This document shows, one piece after another, positions 8,555 through 16,388 of a stretch of 64,000 bases of DNA. The notes under the pieces are model-generated. The model did no database searches. It was not told the DNA's origin and saw only the letters and a program-made list of their open reading frames with translations. The stretch's first letter is position 1. Each line of letters opens with the position of its first letter. The DNA is from Virgibacillus sp. MSP4-1 (GTDB lineage: Bacteria; Bacillota; Bacilli; Bacillales; Alkalibacillaceae): contig NZ_CP048021.1 in assembly GCF_010092505.1 (NCBI RefSeq), forward strand, positions 2,914,001 to 2,978,000. The letters are read 5' to 3'. The translations under genes were made by a program, and so were the position numbers.

Positions 8555-9022
8555 GTGAATAAGTGGTTTTACTTCAATCTGTTCCTGCTGGCGCTGGCGG
8601 TTTGGCAGCAGGTGCTTAATGGAATCGCGAACATTTCCATCTGGTTCGGAATAAGTGGATTAACGTTTATTTTATATAACTGGAATATGCACTCGTTTTT
8701 TTCGGAAATACGGAATGAATCTGATCGTAAACGGAAAATAAAAATAGCGAATATAGCCAGAAAACTGATGCCTCACCATACATGGATCGGATTTGCTGCC
8801 TTTGGACTCATTACTCTTCATCTAGTTCTGATTTTGAATCACTACGGGTGGGATATCGAGAGCCTGAAAATGATGAGTGGCGTCATTGCTTTCATGGCTT
8901 TGATTGCCCAAACCGTAAGTGGGTGGGTGAGAAAGGTAAAGGCTACAGGGAAAAGACGACGAGCCCATTTACGTCTCGGCTATATTCTGTTTTTCAGTAT
9001 CCTGCTTCATATTTTGCTGTAG
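8555..9022 (+). CDS. His-rich five-helix membrane protein, possible b-heme domain
   Basis: Membrane protein of 155 aa with about five helices. Histidines sit in or next to helices (MPHHTW, LITLHLVLILNHYGW, RAHLRLGY, SILLHILL), the pattern seen in ferric-reductase-like or cytochrome b561-like heme proteins. This is inference, as I cannot place it in a named family. The longest frame opens with TTG at 8540. GTG 8555 fits better, six bases after GGGGGAG. It precedes the two-component system and PepSY gene by 82 bases and may be co-expressed with them. Confidence 0.75.
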   Translation: MNKWFYFNLFLLALAVWQQVLNGIANISIWFGISGLTFILYNWNMHSFFSEIRNESDRKRKIKIANIARKLMPHHTWIGFAAFGLITLHLVLILNHYGWDIESLKMMSGVIAFMALIAQTVSGWVRKVKATGKRRRAHLRLGYILFFSILLHILL

Positions 9023-9104
9023 ATAGAGGATTTTTTACACCCTAAAAAGAATGAAGTGATGTAGAATCATTATAAAGATACCTGCGTTGGAGGGGTGTAT
9101 AGCT

Positions 9105-9788
9105 GTGACGAAAGTTCTGATTGTGGAGGATGAAAAGAAGCTTGCGAGAGCTTTGCAGCTGGAACTGGAATATGAAGGCTATGAAGCGGAGAGTGTCCTT
9201 GATGGGAAGGAAGCGGTTGAATATATATTACGAGATACCAGCCTGGATTTAATTCTTTTAGATATTCAATTACCAGGACTGAGTGGTTTTGAGGTTTTAC
9301 GAAGGGTCAGACGTGAAGGAGTCCGGATTCCTATTTTGCTGCTAACCGCCCGGGACGAGGTTCATGATAAAGTAAGTGGTCTAGATTTAGGGGCGAATGA
9401 TTACCTGACCAAGCCTTTCCAGATTGAGGAACTGCTGGCCAGGGTTCGTGCCCATCTCAGGCAGCAGCCGAAGCAGGAGGAGAATATTCTCATAATGGAG
9501 GAGTTATCCGTTAATTTACAGACCAGAACAGTCAGGAGGGGGCAGGATCTGATTGAGCTGACCCCGAGAGAGTTTGATCTGTTAGTCTTTCTGCTGAAAA
9601 ATGAAAATCAGGTATTAACCAGGGATCAGATTATTGAACAGGTTTGGGGCTATGATTATTTAGGGGATACCAATGTAGTCGATGTCTATATCCGATATCT
9701 GAGGCAGAAAATCGATAAACCTTATTCCAAGCCCTATATCCATACGATTCGAGGGGTTGGCTATTCGGCAAGGAACGGTCAGGTATGA
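9105..9788 (+). CDS. OmpR-family response regulator (YkoG/ArlR-like)
   Basis: Two-component response regulator, 227 aa. Receiver domain 1-115 has acidic pocket E8-D9-E10, phosphoacceptor D53 (LILLDIQLPG), the switch Thr in LLTARDE and Lys in YLTKPF. The C-terminal winged helix (about 130-227) includes LTPREFDLLVFLL and TNVVDVYIRYLRQKID. Start GTG 9105 lies nine bases after GGAGGGG. A longer TTG reading would put the ribosome site inside the gene. It overlaps the kinase gene by ATGA. Gene order regulator-kinase-PepSY protein equals ykoGHI of B. subtilis. The stimulus is unknown. Confidence 0.9.
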   Translation: MTKVLIVEDEKKLARALQLELEYEGYEAESVLDGKEAVEYILRDTSLDLILLDIQLPGLSGFEVLRRVRREGVRIPILLLTARDEVHDKVSGLDLGANDYLTKPFQIEELLARVRAHLRQQPKQEENILIMEELSVNLQTRTVRRGQDLIELTPREFDLLVFLLKNENQVLTRDQIIEQVWGYDYLGDTNVVDVYIRYLRQKIDKPYSKPYIHTIRGVGYSARNGQV

Positions 9789-11137
9789 AGCTGAAAACAA
9801 AGATCCAGGTCTATGCTACCCTGGTTTTGCTCATTACTATTCTATGTATTAATACCGCTATATTCCTTCTGTTCAATAAGATAACTGTTGATGCTGAAGT
9901 TGATCGGGTAAAGGCTGAAGCTGATACGTTAATGGAATCCCTGGCAACAAATATGAATACAGGTGTCAATCTGGATGAACTGCTAAAGGCTTATGTACCT
10001 AATCAGGGTATTGTACGTATTATTAACGATGAGGAACAGACCATCCATACGGTGACAAAAAAATCAAAGTATTACAACCTTTCAGCAGACTATATACAAA
10101 AAGAAACCCATGCCATCGTGGAAGGGCAGGATGGTATGCAGTATGCCGTCATTTCAACCCCGATGATCTGGGAAAATGGGGAAGTTGTAACTCTTCAGGT
10201 AGCCGAGGAGCTTATTAACCTTGAAGACACTATGTCAACGTTATTTTATGTGTTGCTGTTCGCATCATTAATTATGGTAGTTCCTGCACTGATTGGGGCC
10301 CGGGTCCTTAGTAACTCTTTATTAAGACCAATCCAGCGCCTGACCAATATTATGACTGAGAATGCCAAACAGGGACAAATGAAAAAGATTCGTCTTTCGG
10401 GGCGTTCTAAGGATGAACTGCATCAGATGAGCAGTTCATATAATCAAATGATTGATCGACTTAGAGAAAGCTTTACACGCCAGGAGCAATTTGTTTCCGA
10501 TGCCTCTCATGAGCTGAAGACGCCAATATCTGTAATTAAGAGCTATACTCAATTGCTGAATAGATGGGGGCGAAAAAAACCTGAAGTCTTTGAGGAAGCT
10601 ACTGAAGCCATTCAAACCGAGACCGATCGGATGGATGTGATGATTCGTCAAATGCTCACCCTGGCCCGGAATCAGAAGGGTGACCACCTTAAACTTGAAT
10701 CCGTCAATCTCACGGCTCTCCTGCAGGACTGTGTGAGAGCATTTTCGGTGACTTATGACAGAAATATTCAGCTTTTTTCCACGGAAAATAAGTTAGAAGG
10801 CTGGGTGGATCGTGAAAAAATCAATCAGGTGTTTTACATTCTGATTGATAATGCCTGTAAATACAGCCAGGATGAGGTTCATGTGTACATCGATTCATCA
10901 GAGGGCTATATTCAGGTTAAGGTTCAGGACTTTGGCGAGGGTATTCCGGAAGCAGATGTGGAACGTATTTTTGACCGGTTTTACCGGGTGGATAAGGCCA
11001 GAAGTCGTGATAATGGGGGTACGGGCTTAGGCCTGTCGATTGCCAAGTACATTGTTGAGAGCCATAACGGAATGATTACTGTCGATACAGAGCTGGGTAA
11101 TGGAACAGCTTTTACCGTTAAGCTTCCGAACTCTTAG
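9785..11137 (+). CDS. Sensor histidine kinase (YkoH/ArlS-like)
   Basis: Membrane sensor kinase, 450 aa. Two membrane helices (about 9-31 and 153-176) flank an extracellular sensor of about 120 residues. Then come HAMP (about 178-230), DHp with phosphoacceptor H242 in SDASHELKTPISVI, and a HATPase domain with N box NACKYS, DFGEGI, F box IFDRFYRVD and GGTGLGLSI. It phosphorylates the regulator encoded just upstream, with which it is translationally coupled. The extracellular domain shows no family I can name. Confidence 0.92.
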   Translation: MKLKTKIQVYATLVLLITILCINTAIFLLFNKITVDAEVDRVKAEADTLMESLATNMNTGVNLDELLKAYVPNQGIVRIINDEEQTIHTVTKKSKYYNLSADYIQKETHAIVEGQDGMQYAVISTPMIWENGEVVTLQVAEELINLEDTMSTLFYVLLFASLIMVVPALIGARVLSNSLLRPIQRLTNIMTENAKQGQMKKIRLSGRSKDELHQMSSSYNQMIDRLRESFTRQEQFVSDASHELKTPISVIKSYTQLLNRWGRKKPEVFEEATEAIQTETDRMDVMIRQMLTLARNQKGDHLKLESVNLTALLQDCVRAFSVTYDRNIQLFSTENKLEGWVDREKINQVFYILIDNACKYSQDEVHVYIDSSEGYIQVKVQDFGEGIPEADVERIFDRFYRVDKARSRDNGGTGLGLSIAKYIVESHNGMITVDTELGNGTAFTVKLPNS

Positions 11138-11180
11138 ACATTTCCATTCATTTTCTCATCAAATTTTAATCTTACTCACA

Positions 11181-11208
11181 TTGTCTTTTCATCTCCGTTG
11201 TCTATGAT
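11181..11208 (+). promoter_or_regulatory. Candidate promoter of the PepSY gene
   Basis: -35 TTGTCT, 16-base spacer, -10 TATGAT. It lies 32 bases upstream of the PepSY start, suggesting a separate transcript within the ykoGHI-like cluster. Confidence 0.5.
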
Positions 11209-11239
11209 AAAGACAGTAAAAGAAATAGGAGGGAAAAGC

Positions 11240-12025
11240 ATGAAGAAAAAAATTCTTGTTTCAGTCATGGCCATTATAGTAGCCTTTGGTGCCGGAATGG
11301 GGATCCATCAGATGACCAAAACTTCCTCGGCAGCATCATTATCCATAGAAGAGGCACGTAAAATTGCCGAGCAGCAGTTTCCAGGTGAAGTGGTTGAAAT
11401 TTCACTTGAGAAGAATGGCAATCGTGCGGTCTATGAAATGGAAATTAAGGGTGATGGGCAGGAATATGAACTTATTCTTGATGGAGAAACGGGTGATGTC
11501 ATTAAGTTAGAACAAAAAGCATCAGCAAAAATTGACAACGAGAAACAATCAGGACAGTCAAAAAAGTCTTCAGACCAGGCGGATGATCAAAAACAGGAGA
11601 ATACTTCAGGTAAGAAATCGGATGATGATACAAAATCAAAGCCATCTCAAAATGAACCAGAAGACCAACCGTCCAATCAGCAAAAAGATGATGATCATCA
11701 TGATGACAAAGATGAAAAACAAGATAAAAACAACGATTCTAAAAGTGATGGGAAGGGCAATCAAAAATCAGATGACGACCCTGAAGCAGTCAGATTCGAG
11801 CAACCTAAAAAAGAAAAATTACCTATCATTCAGGCTAAGGCTATTGAAATTGCCCGAGCCGAAATTAATTTTGACGGAAAAGTAGAAGAGGTTGAACTTA
11901 GCGATGATGATGGCCAGTTATTCTATGAAATTGAAATGGTAAGCGCAACCCATGAAGCAGACATTGAAATCGATGCTTATACGGGTGCTGTTTTATCCAT
12001 ATCTACAGAGCGAGAAGAGGATTAA
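11240..12025 (+). CDS. Membrane-anchored protein with two PepSY domains (YkoI-like)
   Basis: 261 aa. An N-terminal membrane anchor or uncleaved signal (KKKILVSVMAIIVAFGAG) is followed by PepSY domain one (about 34-95, SLSIEEARKIAEQQFPGEV...LDGETGDVIKLE). A long Asp/Lys/Gln/Ser-rich linker follows (about 96-185, with acidic clusters such as DDDHHDDKDEKQDK), then PepSY domain two (about 190-258). PepSY domains are linked to protease inhibition and cell-envelope sensing. The partner here is unknown. ATG 11240 follows AGGAGGG. It sits after the sensor kinase, as ykoI does. The acidic linker suggests metal binding or halophilic adaptation (inference). Confidence 0.88.
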   Translation: MKKKILVSVMAIIVAFGAGMGIHQMTKTSSAASLSIEEARKIAEQQFPGEVVEISLEKNGNRAVYEMEIKGDGQEYELILDGETGDVIKLEQKASAKIDNEKQSGQSKKSSDQADDQKQENTSGKKSDDDTKSKPSQNEPEDQPSNQQKDDDHHDDKDEKQDKNNDSKSDGKGNQKSDDDPEAVRFEQPKKEKLPIIQAKAIEIARAEINFDGKVEEVELSDDDGQLFYEIEMVSATHEADIEIDAYTGAVLSISTEREED

Positions 12026-12041
12026 GAACAAAAAATGGTTT

Positions 12042-12088
12042 AAAAAAACACGTTATCCGAGAGATAGTATCGGATAACGTGTTTTTTG
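12042..12088. terminator. Bidirectional terminator between PepSY and CuA-lipoprotein genes
   Basis: AAAAAACACGTTATCCGA pairs perfectly with TCGGATAACGTGTTTTTT around a nine-base loop. It has T runs in both directions and lies between convergent genes. Confidence 0.93.
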
Positions 12089-12110
12089 TGGTGCTTCCGC
12101 CTTTGTTTAT

Positions 12111-12479
12111 TTATTCAACAACCAATTGTGCAGTCATATCTGCATGTCCTTCGCCGCAAGGGATGTTACATCTGATGGTGTATTCCCCTGGTTCAAGACT
12201 GCCTGATACGGATCCTTCTCCTTCGATGGTCACATCCGTACCTTCTATATCAAATCCATGCATACCTGATTCGTTTGTAAGGTTAAAAGTAATATCACCG
12301 GCAGGTACAGTGTACGTATCTTTATCAAACTCCCAGTTAGATGCGACGATATCCACAGAGTTAGCAGATGAACTATCATCTGAAGCTCCATCATTGCCTG
12401 AAGCCTCATCTCCCCCACCGCAGGCAGCTAACCCCAGAACAAGTACTGTGAATAATGAAACGATAAACCATTTTTTCAT
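12111..12479 (-). CDS. Stand-alone CuA-type cupredoxin lipoprotein
   Basis: 122 aa. Lipoprotein signal with GLAAC (Cys20), a Gly/Ser/Asp-rich spacer, and one cupredoxin domain (about 41-122). The whole binuclear CuA ligand set is visible: His74 in MHGFDIEG and Cys104-x3-Cys108-x3-His112-x2-Met115. The domain resembles the soluble part of ba3 oxidase subunit II but without a transmembrane helix. Inference: an extracellular electron carrier or copper donor for the divergent ba3-type reductase operon. Support: it is divergent to that operon and has its own Fnr-type box. ATG 12479 has AAGGAGGGG six bases upstream. The alternative is a general copper-binding cupredoxin. Confidence 0.85.
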   Translation of the reverse strand: MKKWFIVSLFTVLVLGLAACGGGDEASGNDGASDDSSSANSVDIVASNWEFDKDTYTVPAGDITFNLTNESGMHGFDIEGTDVTIEGEGSVSGSLEPGEYTIRCNIPCGEGHADMTAQLVVE

Positions 12480-12523
12480 GATAACCCCTCCTTAAGGATT
12501 GGAAACTATTTCTTTCACTTTCT

Positions 12524-12566
12524 ATTGTAATCAAATTTAAAACCGTGAAAATTGATATAAATCACA
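12524..12566 (-). promoter_or_regulatory. Fnr-type box and promoter of the CuA lipoprotein gene
   Basis: Minus strand: TGTGATTTATATCAAT (12566-12551) matches eight of ten positions of TGTGA-N6-TCACA. -10 TACAAT is at 12529-12524. The box centre falls 41.5 bases upstream of the start implied by this -10, the usual spacing for Fnr activation. Confidence 0.65.
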
Positions 12567-12723
12567 CATTGGCGATTGTTCACAGAATCGTCAAAGAAGA
12601 AGGCTTGTTATAGAGTTGGATAAAGTGCAGGAAAGGCATGGAGCTCCGGTTATTTCAGTCTTTTGTGATCAAAAAAACAAGCTTTTAACGTTTTTAAAGG
12701 TGTTAGCAAAATCATCAATTGAC

Positions 12724-12767
12724 TGTGATGCAATTCACACCTGGATCCCCTCCATCGACCTTATGAT
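12724..12767 (+). promoter_or_regulatory. Fnr box and promoter of the ba3-type reductase operon
   Basis: TGTGATGCAATTCACA (12724-12739) is a perfect TGTGA-N6-TCACA. -10 TATGAT lies at 12762-12767 with no good -35. The box centre is about 42.5 bases upstream of the implied start. Fnr-dependent activation at low oxygen is inferred. Confidence 0.75.
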
Positions 12768-12800
12768 GAATGTGAACACATGAAAAGGAGGTCGGGCAGG

Positions 12801-12953
12801 ATGGCACAAACCAAAGTGAGGGAACCATTCAATCAGCAAAAGAAAGATGAGGAAAAATCACTAAAAGGAACGATGATTTCAGTCGGATTTGTCGCCTTTG
12901 TCATTGTAACGATGTGGATGGGTGTATTTTGGCTATATATGGAACGTGTCTAA
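12801..12953 (+). CDS. ba3-type heme-copper reductase small subunit IIa
   Basis: 50 aa: a charged N-terminal stretch (about 25 residues, QQKKDEEKSLKG) and one membrane helix (MISVGFVAFVIVTMWMGVFW). Subunit IIa of B-family oxidases is a single helix encoded just before subunit II, as here. AAAAGGAGG lies nine bases before ATG 12801. It is first gene of the five-gene operon, and 12 bases separate it from the next gene. The assignment rests on size, topology and position. Confidence 0.82.
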   Translation: MAQTKVREPFNQQKKDEEKSLKGTMISVGFVAFVIVTMWMGVFWLYMERV

Positions 12954-12965
12954 GGGGGGGTAAGC

Positions 12966-13427
12966 ATGAAGAAGCTTGAAGAAATATGGATGATTGTCAG
13001 TGTCGGAATTTTAGTTATATTTATGATCGTTGTTGGATATCAAACTTATGCGATGGGAATGGGACCACCAAGTCACAAAGAAACCATTGATCCCCAGAAA
13101 GTAGATGAAATAGCTCCTTTTAATGAACCAGGTGTGAACAAAGTTGGGGATAACGAGTATGAAGTGGTGATGACGCTGCAGTCCTTTGCATTTACACCAA
13201 GTAACATTGAAATTCCTGCCGGTGCCGAAGTTCATTTCACAATGACGTCAAAAGATGTTACACACGGCTTTCAGGTAGCAGGAACGAACATCAATGCTAT
13301 GGTTATGCCAGGGCATATTCAAAAAATTTCCCATACATTTGATGAGCCTGGGGAGTATCTGGTGCTTTGTAATGAATACTGCGGGATTGGGCACCAAATG
13401 ATGAGTACAACCATTACGGTGAAGTAA
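12966..13427 (+). CDS. ba3-type heme-copper reductase subunit II (CuA)
   Basis: 153 aa. One N-terminal membrane helix (about 7-28) anchors an extracellular CuA domain that receives electrons from a small donor (cytochrome c or cupredoxin). Seen: His100 in DVTHGFQVAGTNI and Cys135-x3-Cys139-x3-His143-x2-Met146 (CNEYCGIGHQMM), matching Thermus thermophilus ba3 subunit II closely. Presence of CuA excludes a purely quinol-driven enzyme. It lies 14 bases before the subunit I gene. Confidence 0.93.
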   Translation: MKKLEEIWMIVSVGILVIFMIVVGYQTYAMGMGPPSHKETIDPQKVDEIAPFNEPGVNKVGDNEYEVVMTLQSFAFTPSNIEIPAGAEVHFTMTSKDVTHGFQVAGTNINAMVMPGHIQKISHTFDEPGEYLVLCNEYCGIGHQMMSTTITVK

Positions 13428-13441
13428 AGGAGGGAATGTAA

Positions 13442-15121
13442 ATGGAGCATGCAGCAAAACTAAAGTTTCGTGAGAAGTCTAAAAAAGTATTAGGAGTAAC
13501 GCCACAGGATGCTAAGCTGTCTTTAACCTATTTTTCAGTTGCCTTTATCTCCCTGCTTATCGGCGGTATATTGGGACTGGTACAAGGACTGGAGCGGGCC
13601 GGACTTTTAGAACTTCCTGCATGGTTGAACTATTATCAGGTATTATCGGCACATGGTATTTTACTATTACTTGTGTTCTCAACAACATTTACGATTGGCT
13701 ATCAATACGCAAACCTTTCCCATTCATTTGGGGGCTTGCTTCCAAAGGTACGTAAATTTGCCTGGGCCGGATTTTATTTAATGGTCCTTGGAGTTGCTAT
13801 TGTTGTTACCATGATCGTCTTAAATGAAGCATCGGTCTTATACACATTCTATCCACCATTAGCCGCCCACCCGTTGTTTTATATTGGTTTAGTCTTTCTT
13901 GTAGCAGGGATTTGGGCAACGTGTATCGGAGTGTTTATTAATTACCGCCACTGGAGAAAAAATCACCCAGGTGAGCCGACTCCAATTCTTGCTTTCTTTG
14001 CAATGGGTGTATTTGTTCTATGGATCTTTGCGACGATTGGCGTTACCGTTGAAGTCTTAACCCTTATTCCATGGTCAATGGGAATAACAGAGACCATTAA
14101 TGTTATGGTCTCAAGAACCTTATTCTGGTGGTTCGGACACACACTGGTTAACATTTGGTACCTTGTAGCAACCTCAGCATGGTACATCATTGTTCCAAAA
14201 ATTATTGGTGGCAGACATTTTAATGAGAAGTTGATTCGGCTTGTGGTGATTTTACTGGTCATTCTTAACATCCCTGGCGGCTTCCACCACCAGATTGTTG
14301 ACCCGGCTATTTCAATTTCAATTAAGTTCTTACACGTCTTTATGAGTTTGGCAATTGCCGTTCCATCCCTTATGACTGCATTTGCAATGTTTGCCGTATT
14401 TGAAAGGGCAGGTCGGAAAAAAGGCGGAAAAGGTCTGCTTGGCTGGCTGACAAAACTTCCATGGGGAGACGTTCGCTTCCTAGCTCCTATGATTGCCATG
14501 ATTGGCTTTATCTTTGGTGGTGCAGGCGGAATTGTCAATACAAGTAACCAGCTGAACCAGGTTATTCATAATACAATGTGGGTAGTCGGACATTTCCACG
14601 TAACTGTAGGTGTATCGGTTGTCATGACCTTCTTCGGTATTAGTTACTGGTTAATCCCGCATTTAGCAAAACGTAAGCTTACGAAGAAAATGAACCGTGT
14701 AGGAGTGATTCAAACCATTATCTGGACCATTGGTATGATCCTGATGGCCGGTTCCATGCATATCGCAGGACTCCTGGGAGACCCACGCAGAACGGCTTAT
14801 ACAACTTATGGTGATCACCCAACAGCATTAGGCTGGATTCCTTATGAATATGTATTTGCAATTGGTGCGGTATTCTTACTTATTGGTGTCATCATTCAGG
14901 TATATGCTGTCTTCCACATGATGTTCCGTTCACCTAAGGGAGAAACAGAGTATCCTGTAGCAGAGCCTGAAGATGATGCACCCAAAGCACCAATGTGGAC
15001 CGAGCGTTGGGGACTTTGGATGGTATTACTATTAGCCGTTATGGCTATGGCGTATGTTGTGCCAATTGTTGATATGATTATGAATGCACCTCCAGGGTCA
15101 CCTCCAATTAGAACCTGGTAA
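13442..15121 (+). CDS. B-family heme-copper reductase subunit I lacking the active-site Tyr; probable CuA-dependent NO reductase
   Basis: 559 aa membrane protein with about 13 helices, normally labelled ba3-type cytochrome c oxidase subunit I. Ligands seen, with numbering nearly the same as in T. thermophilus ba3: H71 and H386 for the low-spin heme, H384 for the high-spin heme, and H233, H282, H283 for CuB. The residue four after H233, the cross-linked Tyr237 of oxygen-reducing members (GHPIVYFW), is Asn here (FGHTLVNIWY). K-channel positions Tyr248, Ser309 and Thr312 are kept, while 244 is Thr and 315 Ala. Loss of this Tyr is a feature of NO reductases in the superfamily. A CuA-dependent, electrogenic NO reductase is known from Bacillus azotoformans. 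NO reductase is therefore my preferred function (inference); the alternative is an atypical oxidase. SCO and CtaG-like genes follow. Confidence 0.85.
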   Translation: MEHAAKLKFREKSKKVLGVTPQDAKLSLTYFSVAFISLLIGGILGLVQGLERAGLLELPAWLNYYQVLSAHGILLLLVFSTTFTIGYQYANLSHSFGGLLPKVRKFAWAGFYLMVLGVAIVVTMIVLNEASVLYTFYPPLAAHPLFYIGLVFLVAGIWATCIGVFINYRHWRKNHPGEPTPILAFFAMGVFVLWIFATIGVTVEVLTLIPWSMGITETINVMVSRTLFWWFGHTLVNIWYLVATSAWYIIVPKIIGGRHFNEKLIRLVVILLVILNIPGGFHHQIVDPAISISIKFLHVFMSLAIAVPSLMTAFAMFAVFERAGRKKGGKGLLGWLTKLPWGDVRFLAPMIAMIGFIFGGAGGIVNTSNQLNQVIHNTMWVVGHFHVTVGVSVVMTFFGISYWLIPHLAKRKLTKKMNRVGVIQTIIWTIGMILMAGSMHIAGLLGDPRRTAYTTYGDHPTALGWIPYEYVFAIGAVFLLIGVIIQVYAVFHMMFRSPKGETEYPVAEPEDDAPKAPMWTERWGLWMVLLLAVMAMAYVVPIVDMIMNAPPGSPPIRTW

Positions 15122-15195
15122 AACTTTAGAGCCAAGTATAAGTGGATCTGCTGACCATGAAATACTTGGCTCACATTTTTAAAGGAAGTGATACC

Positions 15196-15828
15196 ATGAA
15201 ACAAACCGGGCGAAACTGGCTGGCTGTGATTGCAGTTCTGATTTTTGGATTTATTCTTTTTTATACCAGTACAGACGGGTTTCGAGCCTTTACAACGGAA
15301 GCGGCCAGAACCTATGAATTAACTCAAACACAGCCTGAATTTCCAAATGTAACGTTGCAGGATAGTAAAGGGGAATCTTACAAACTCAATGATTTTTCAA
15401 AAGATAAATTTATGTTTGTGACCTTTATGTATACCAATTGTACGACGGTTTGTCCACAGCTTGAGATGAACATGTCTGAGGTTTATAAGCAGATTCCATC
15501 CGAGTATATAGGTGAGGATATTGTTTTCCTAAGTATAAGCTTTGATCCTGAGAATGACGATCCAAAAACCCTGGAAAAGTATCGCTCCTATTTTGACAGT
15601 AATGGAGAAACGTGGCGTATGGCCCGGGTCAAGGATCAGAAAGAGCTGGAACAGATGCTGGACCGTTTAGGGGTTGTGGTGATTCCGGATGGGTATGGAA
15701 ATTTTCAGCATAACACGGCCTTTTATTTAATCGGCAGAGACGGACATTTACTGGAAGTGATGGATTTTACGAAGATAGATGAAGCAGCGGATACAGTGCA
15801 GGCATATCTGGAAGGGGGGATATCATGA
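15196..15828 (+). CDS. SCO1/SenC-family copper chaperone
   Basis: 210 aa. One N-terminal membrane helix (about 9-25) is followed by a thioredoxin-like extracellular domain. The copper and redox motif is Cys82-x3-Cys86 (NCTTVCPQL), with the conserved His172 (NFQHNTAFYL). SCO proteins deliver copper to, and reduce the cysteines of, the CuA site. Position behind the CuA subunit genes indicates it serves this enzyme and perhaps the CuA lipoprotein. ATG 15196 follows AAAGGAAGTG. The longer frame is rejected because it starts in the preceding gap without a ribosome site. It overlaps the next gene by ATGA. Confidence 0.9.
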   Translation: MKQTGRNWLAVIAVLIFGFILFYTSTDGFRAFTTEAARTYELTQTQPEFPNVTLQDSKGESYKLNDFSKDKFMFVTFMYTNCTTVCPQLEMNMSEVYKQIPSEYIGEDIVFLSISFDPENDDPKTLEKYRSYFDSNGETWRMARVKDQKELEQMLDRLGVVVIPDGYGNFQHNTAFYLIGRDGHLLEVMDFTKIDEAADTVQAYLEGGIS

Positions 15829-16388
15829 TGAAACAATCAGTCTATGGATTTATCATGTTTATGGTTCTGATTCTTCCTCCTGTAGCCTATTTACTTGAAT
15901 CGATTATGATTGTACACATGCATATGCAAATGCCTTTGCTTGTTATCTCGGGGTTTTTAATGGCACCCTTCTTTTTTAAACATCTTCCTTCAGTTTTTGA
16001 AAAGTGGAATCATAATGGAGTGCCGGGGATTCTACTTGTTGTGGTGATATGGAGTTTTTGGATGATCCCGAGGTCTATGGATGAGGCCCTTACGATACAG
16101 GCTGTGGAAATTTTTAAGTTTATCAGTCTGCCTTTTCTGGTAGGAGTACCTTTGCGTGACAGCTGGAAAAAGCTTAAACCTGCAGGACAAAACTTAACTT
16201 ATCTGTTTTTCACTTTTATGTTATTTGTCATGGCTTGGATTTATATAAGTGCCGATGAACAAATTTGTAATAACTATCTCGAAGTAGAGCAGAAAACCCT
16301 GGGATGGGGATCTTTAGCCCTTGCGATATGCTTAATCATCTATGTAGTGCAGGTAATGTTTTTGAATAAACCGGAAGAAGAGCGCTGA
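15825..16388 (+). CDS. Polytopic membrane protein, divergent CtaG-like copper/oxidase assembly factor
   Basis: 187 aa with about five membrane helices. A striking VHMHMQMP cluster (His31, His33 and alternating Met) lies at the head of helix two. Later comes WSFWMIPRSMDEAL, reminiscent of the W..W.IP...D.AL pattern of caa3_CtaG assembly proteins. That resemblance is recalled and weak, so the family is uncertain. Translational coupling to SCO (ATGATGA overlap) and last place in the reductase operon imply a role in copper insertion or a structural subunit. A terminator overlaps the stop codon. Confidence 0.72.
   Translation: MMKQSVYGFIMFMVLILPPVAYLLESIMIVHMHMQMPLLVISGFLMAPFFFKHLPSVFEKWNHNGVPGILLVVVIWSFWMIPRSMDEALTIQAVEIFKFISLPFLVGVPLRDSWKKLKPAGQNLTYLFFTFMLFVMAWIYISADEQICNNYLEVEQKTLGWGSLALAICLIIYVVQVMFLNKPEEER

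Noticed and set aside
11532-11885. 117-codon Lys/Met/Asn-rich frame inside the PepSY gene
   Set aside because: Frame-shifted reading of the low-complexity linker.
13442-15121. Plain ba3-type cytochrome c oxidase
   Set aside because: The standard label does not fit the Tyr-to-Asn change in the active site or the Fnr-type promoter. Kept only as the alternative.
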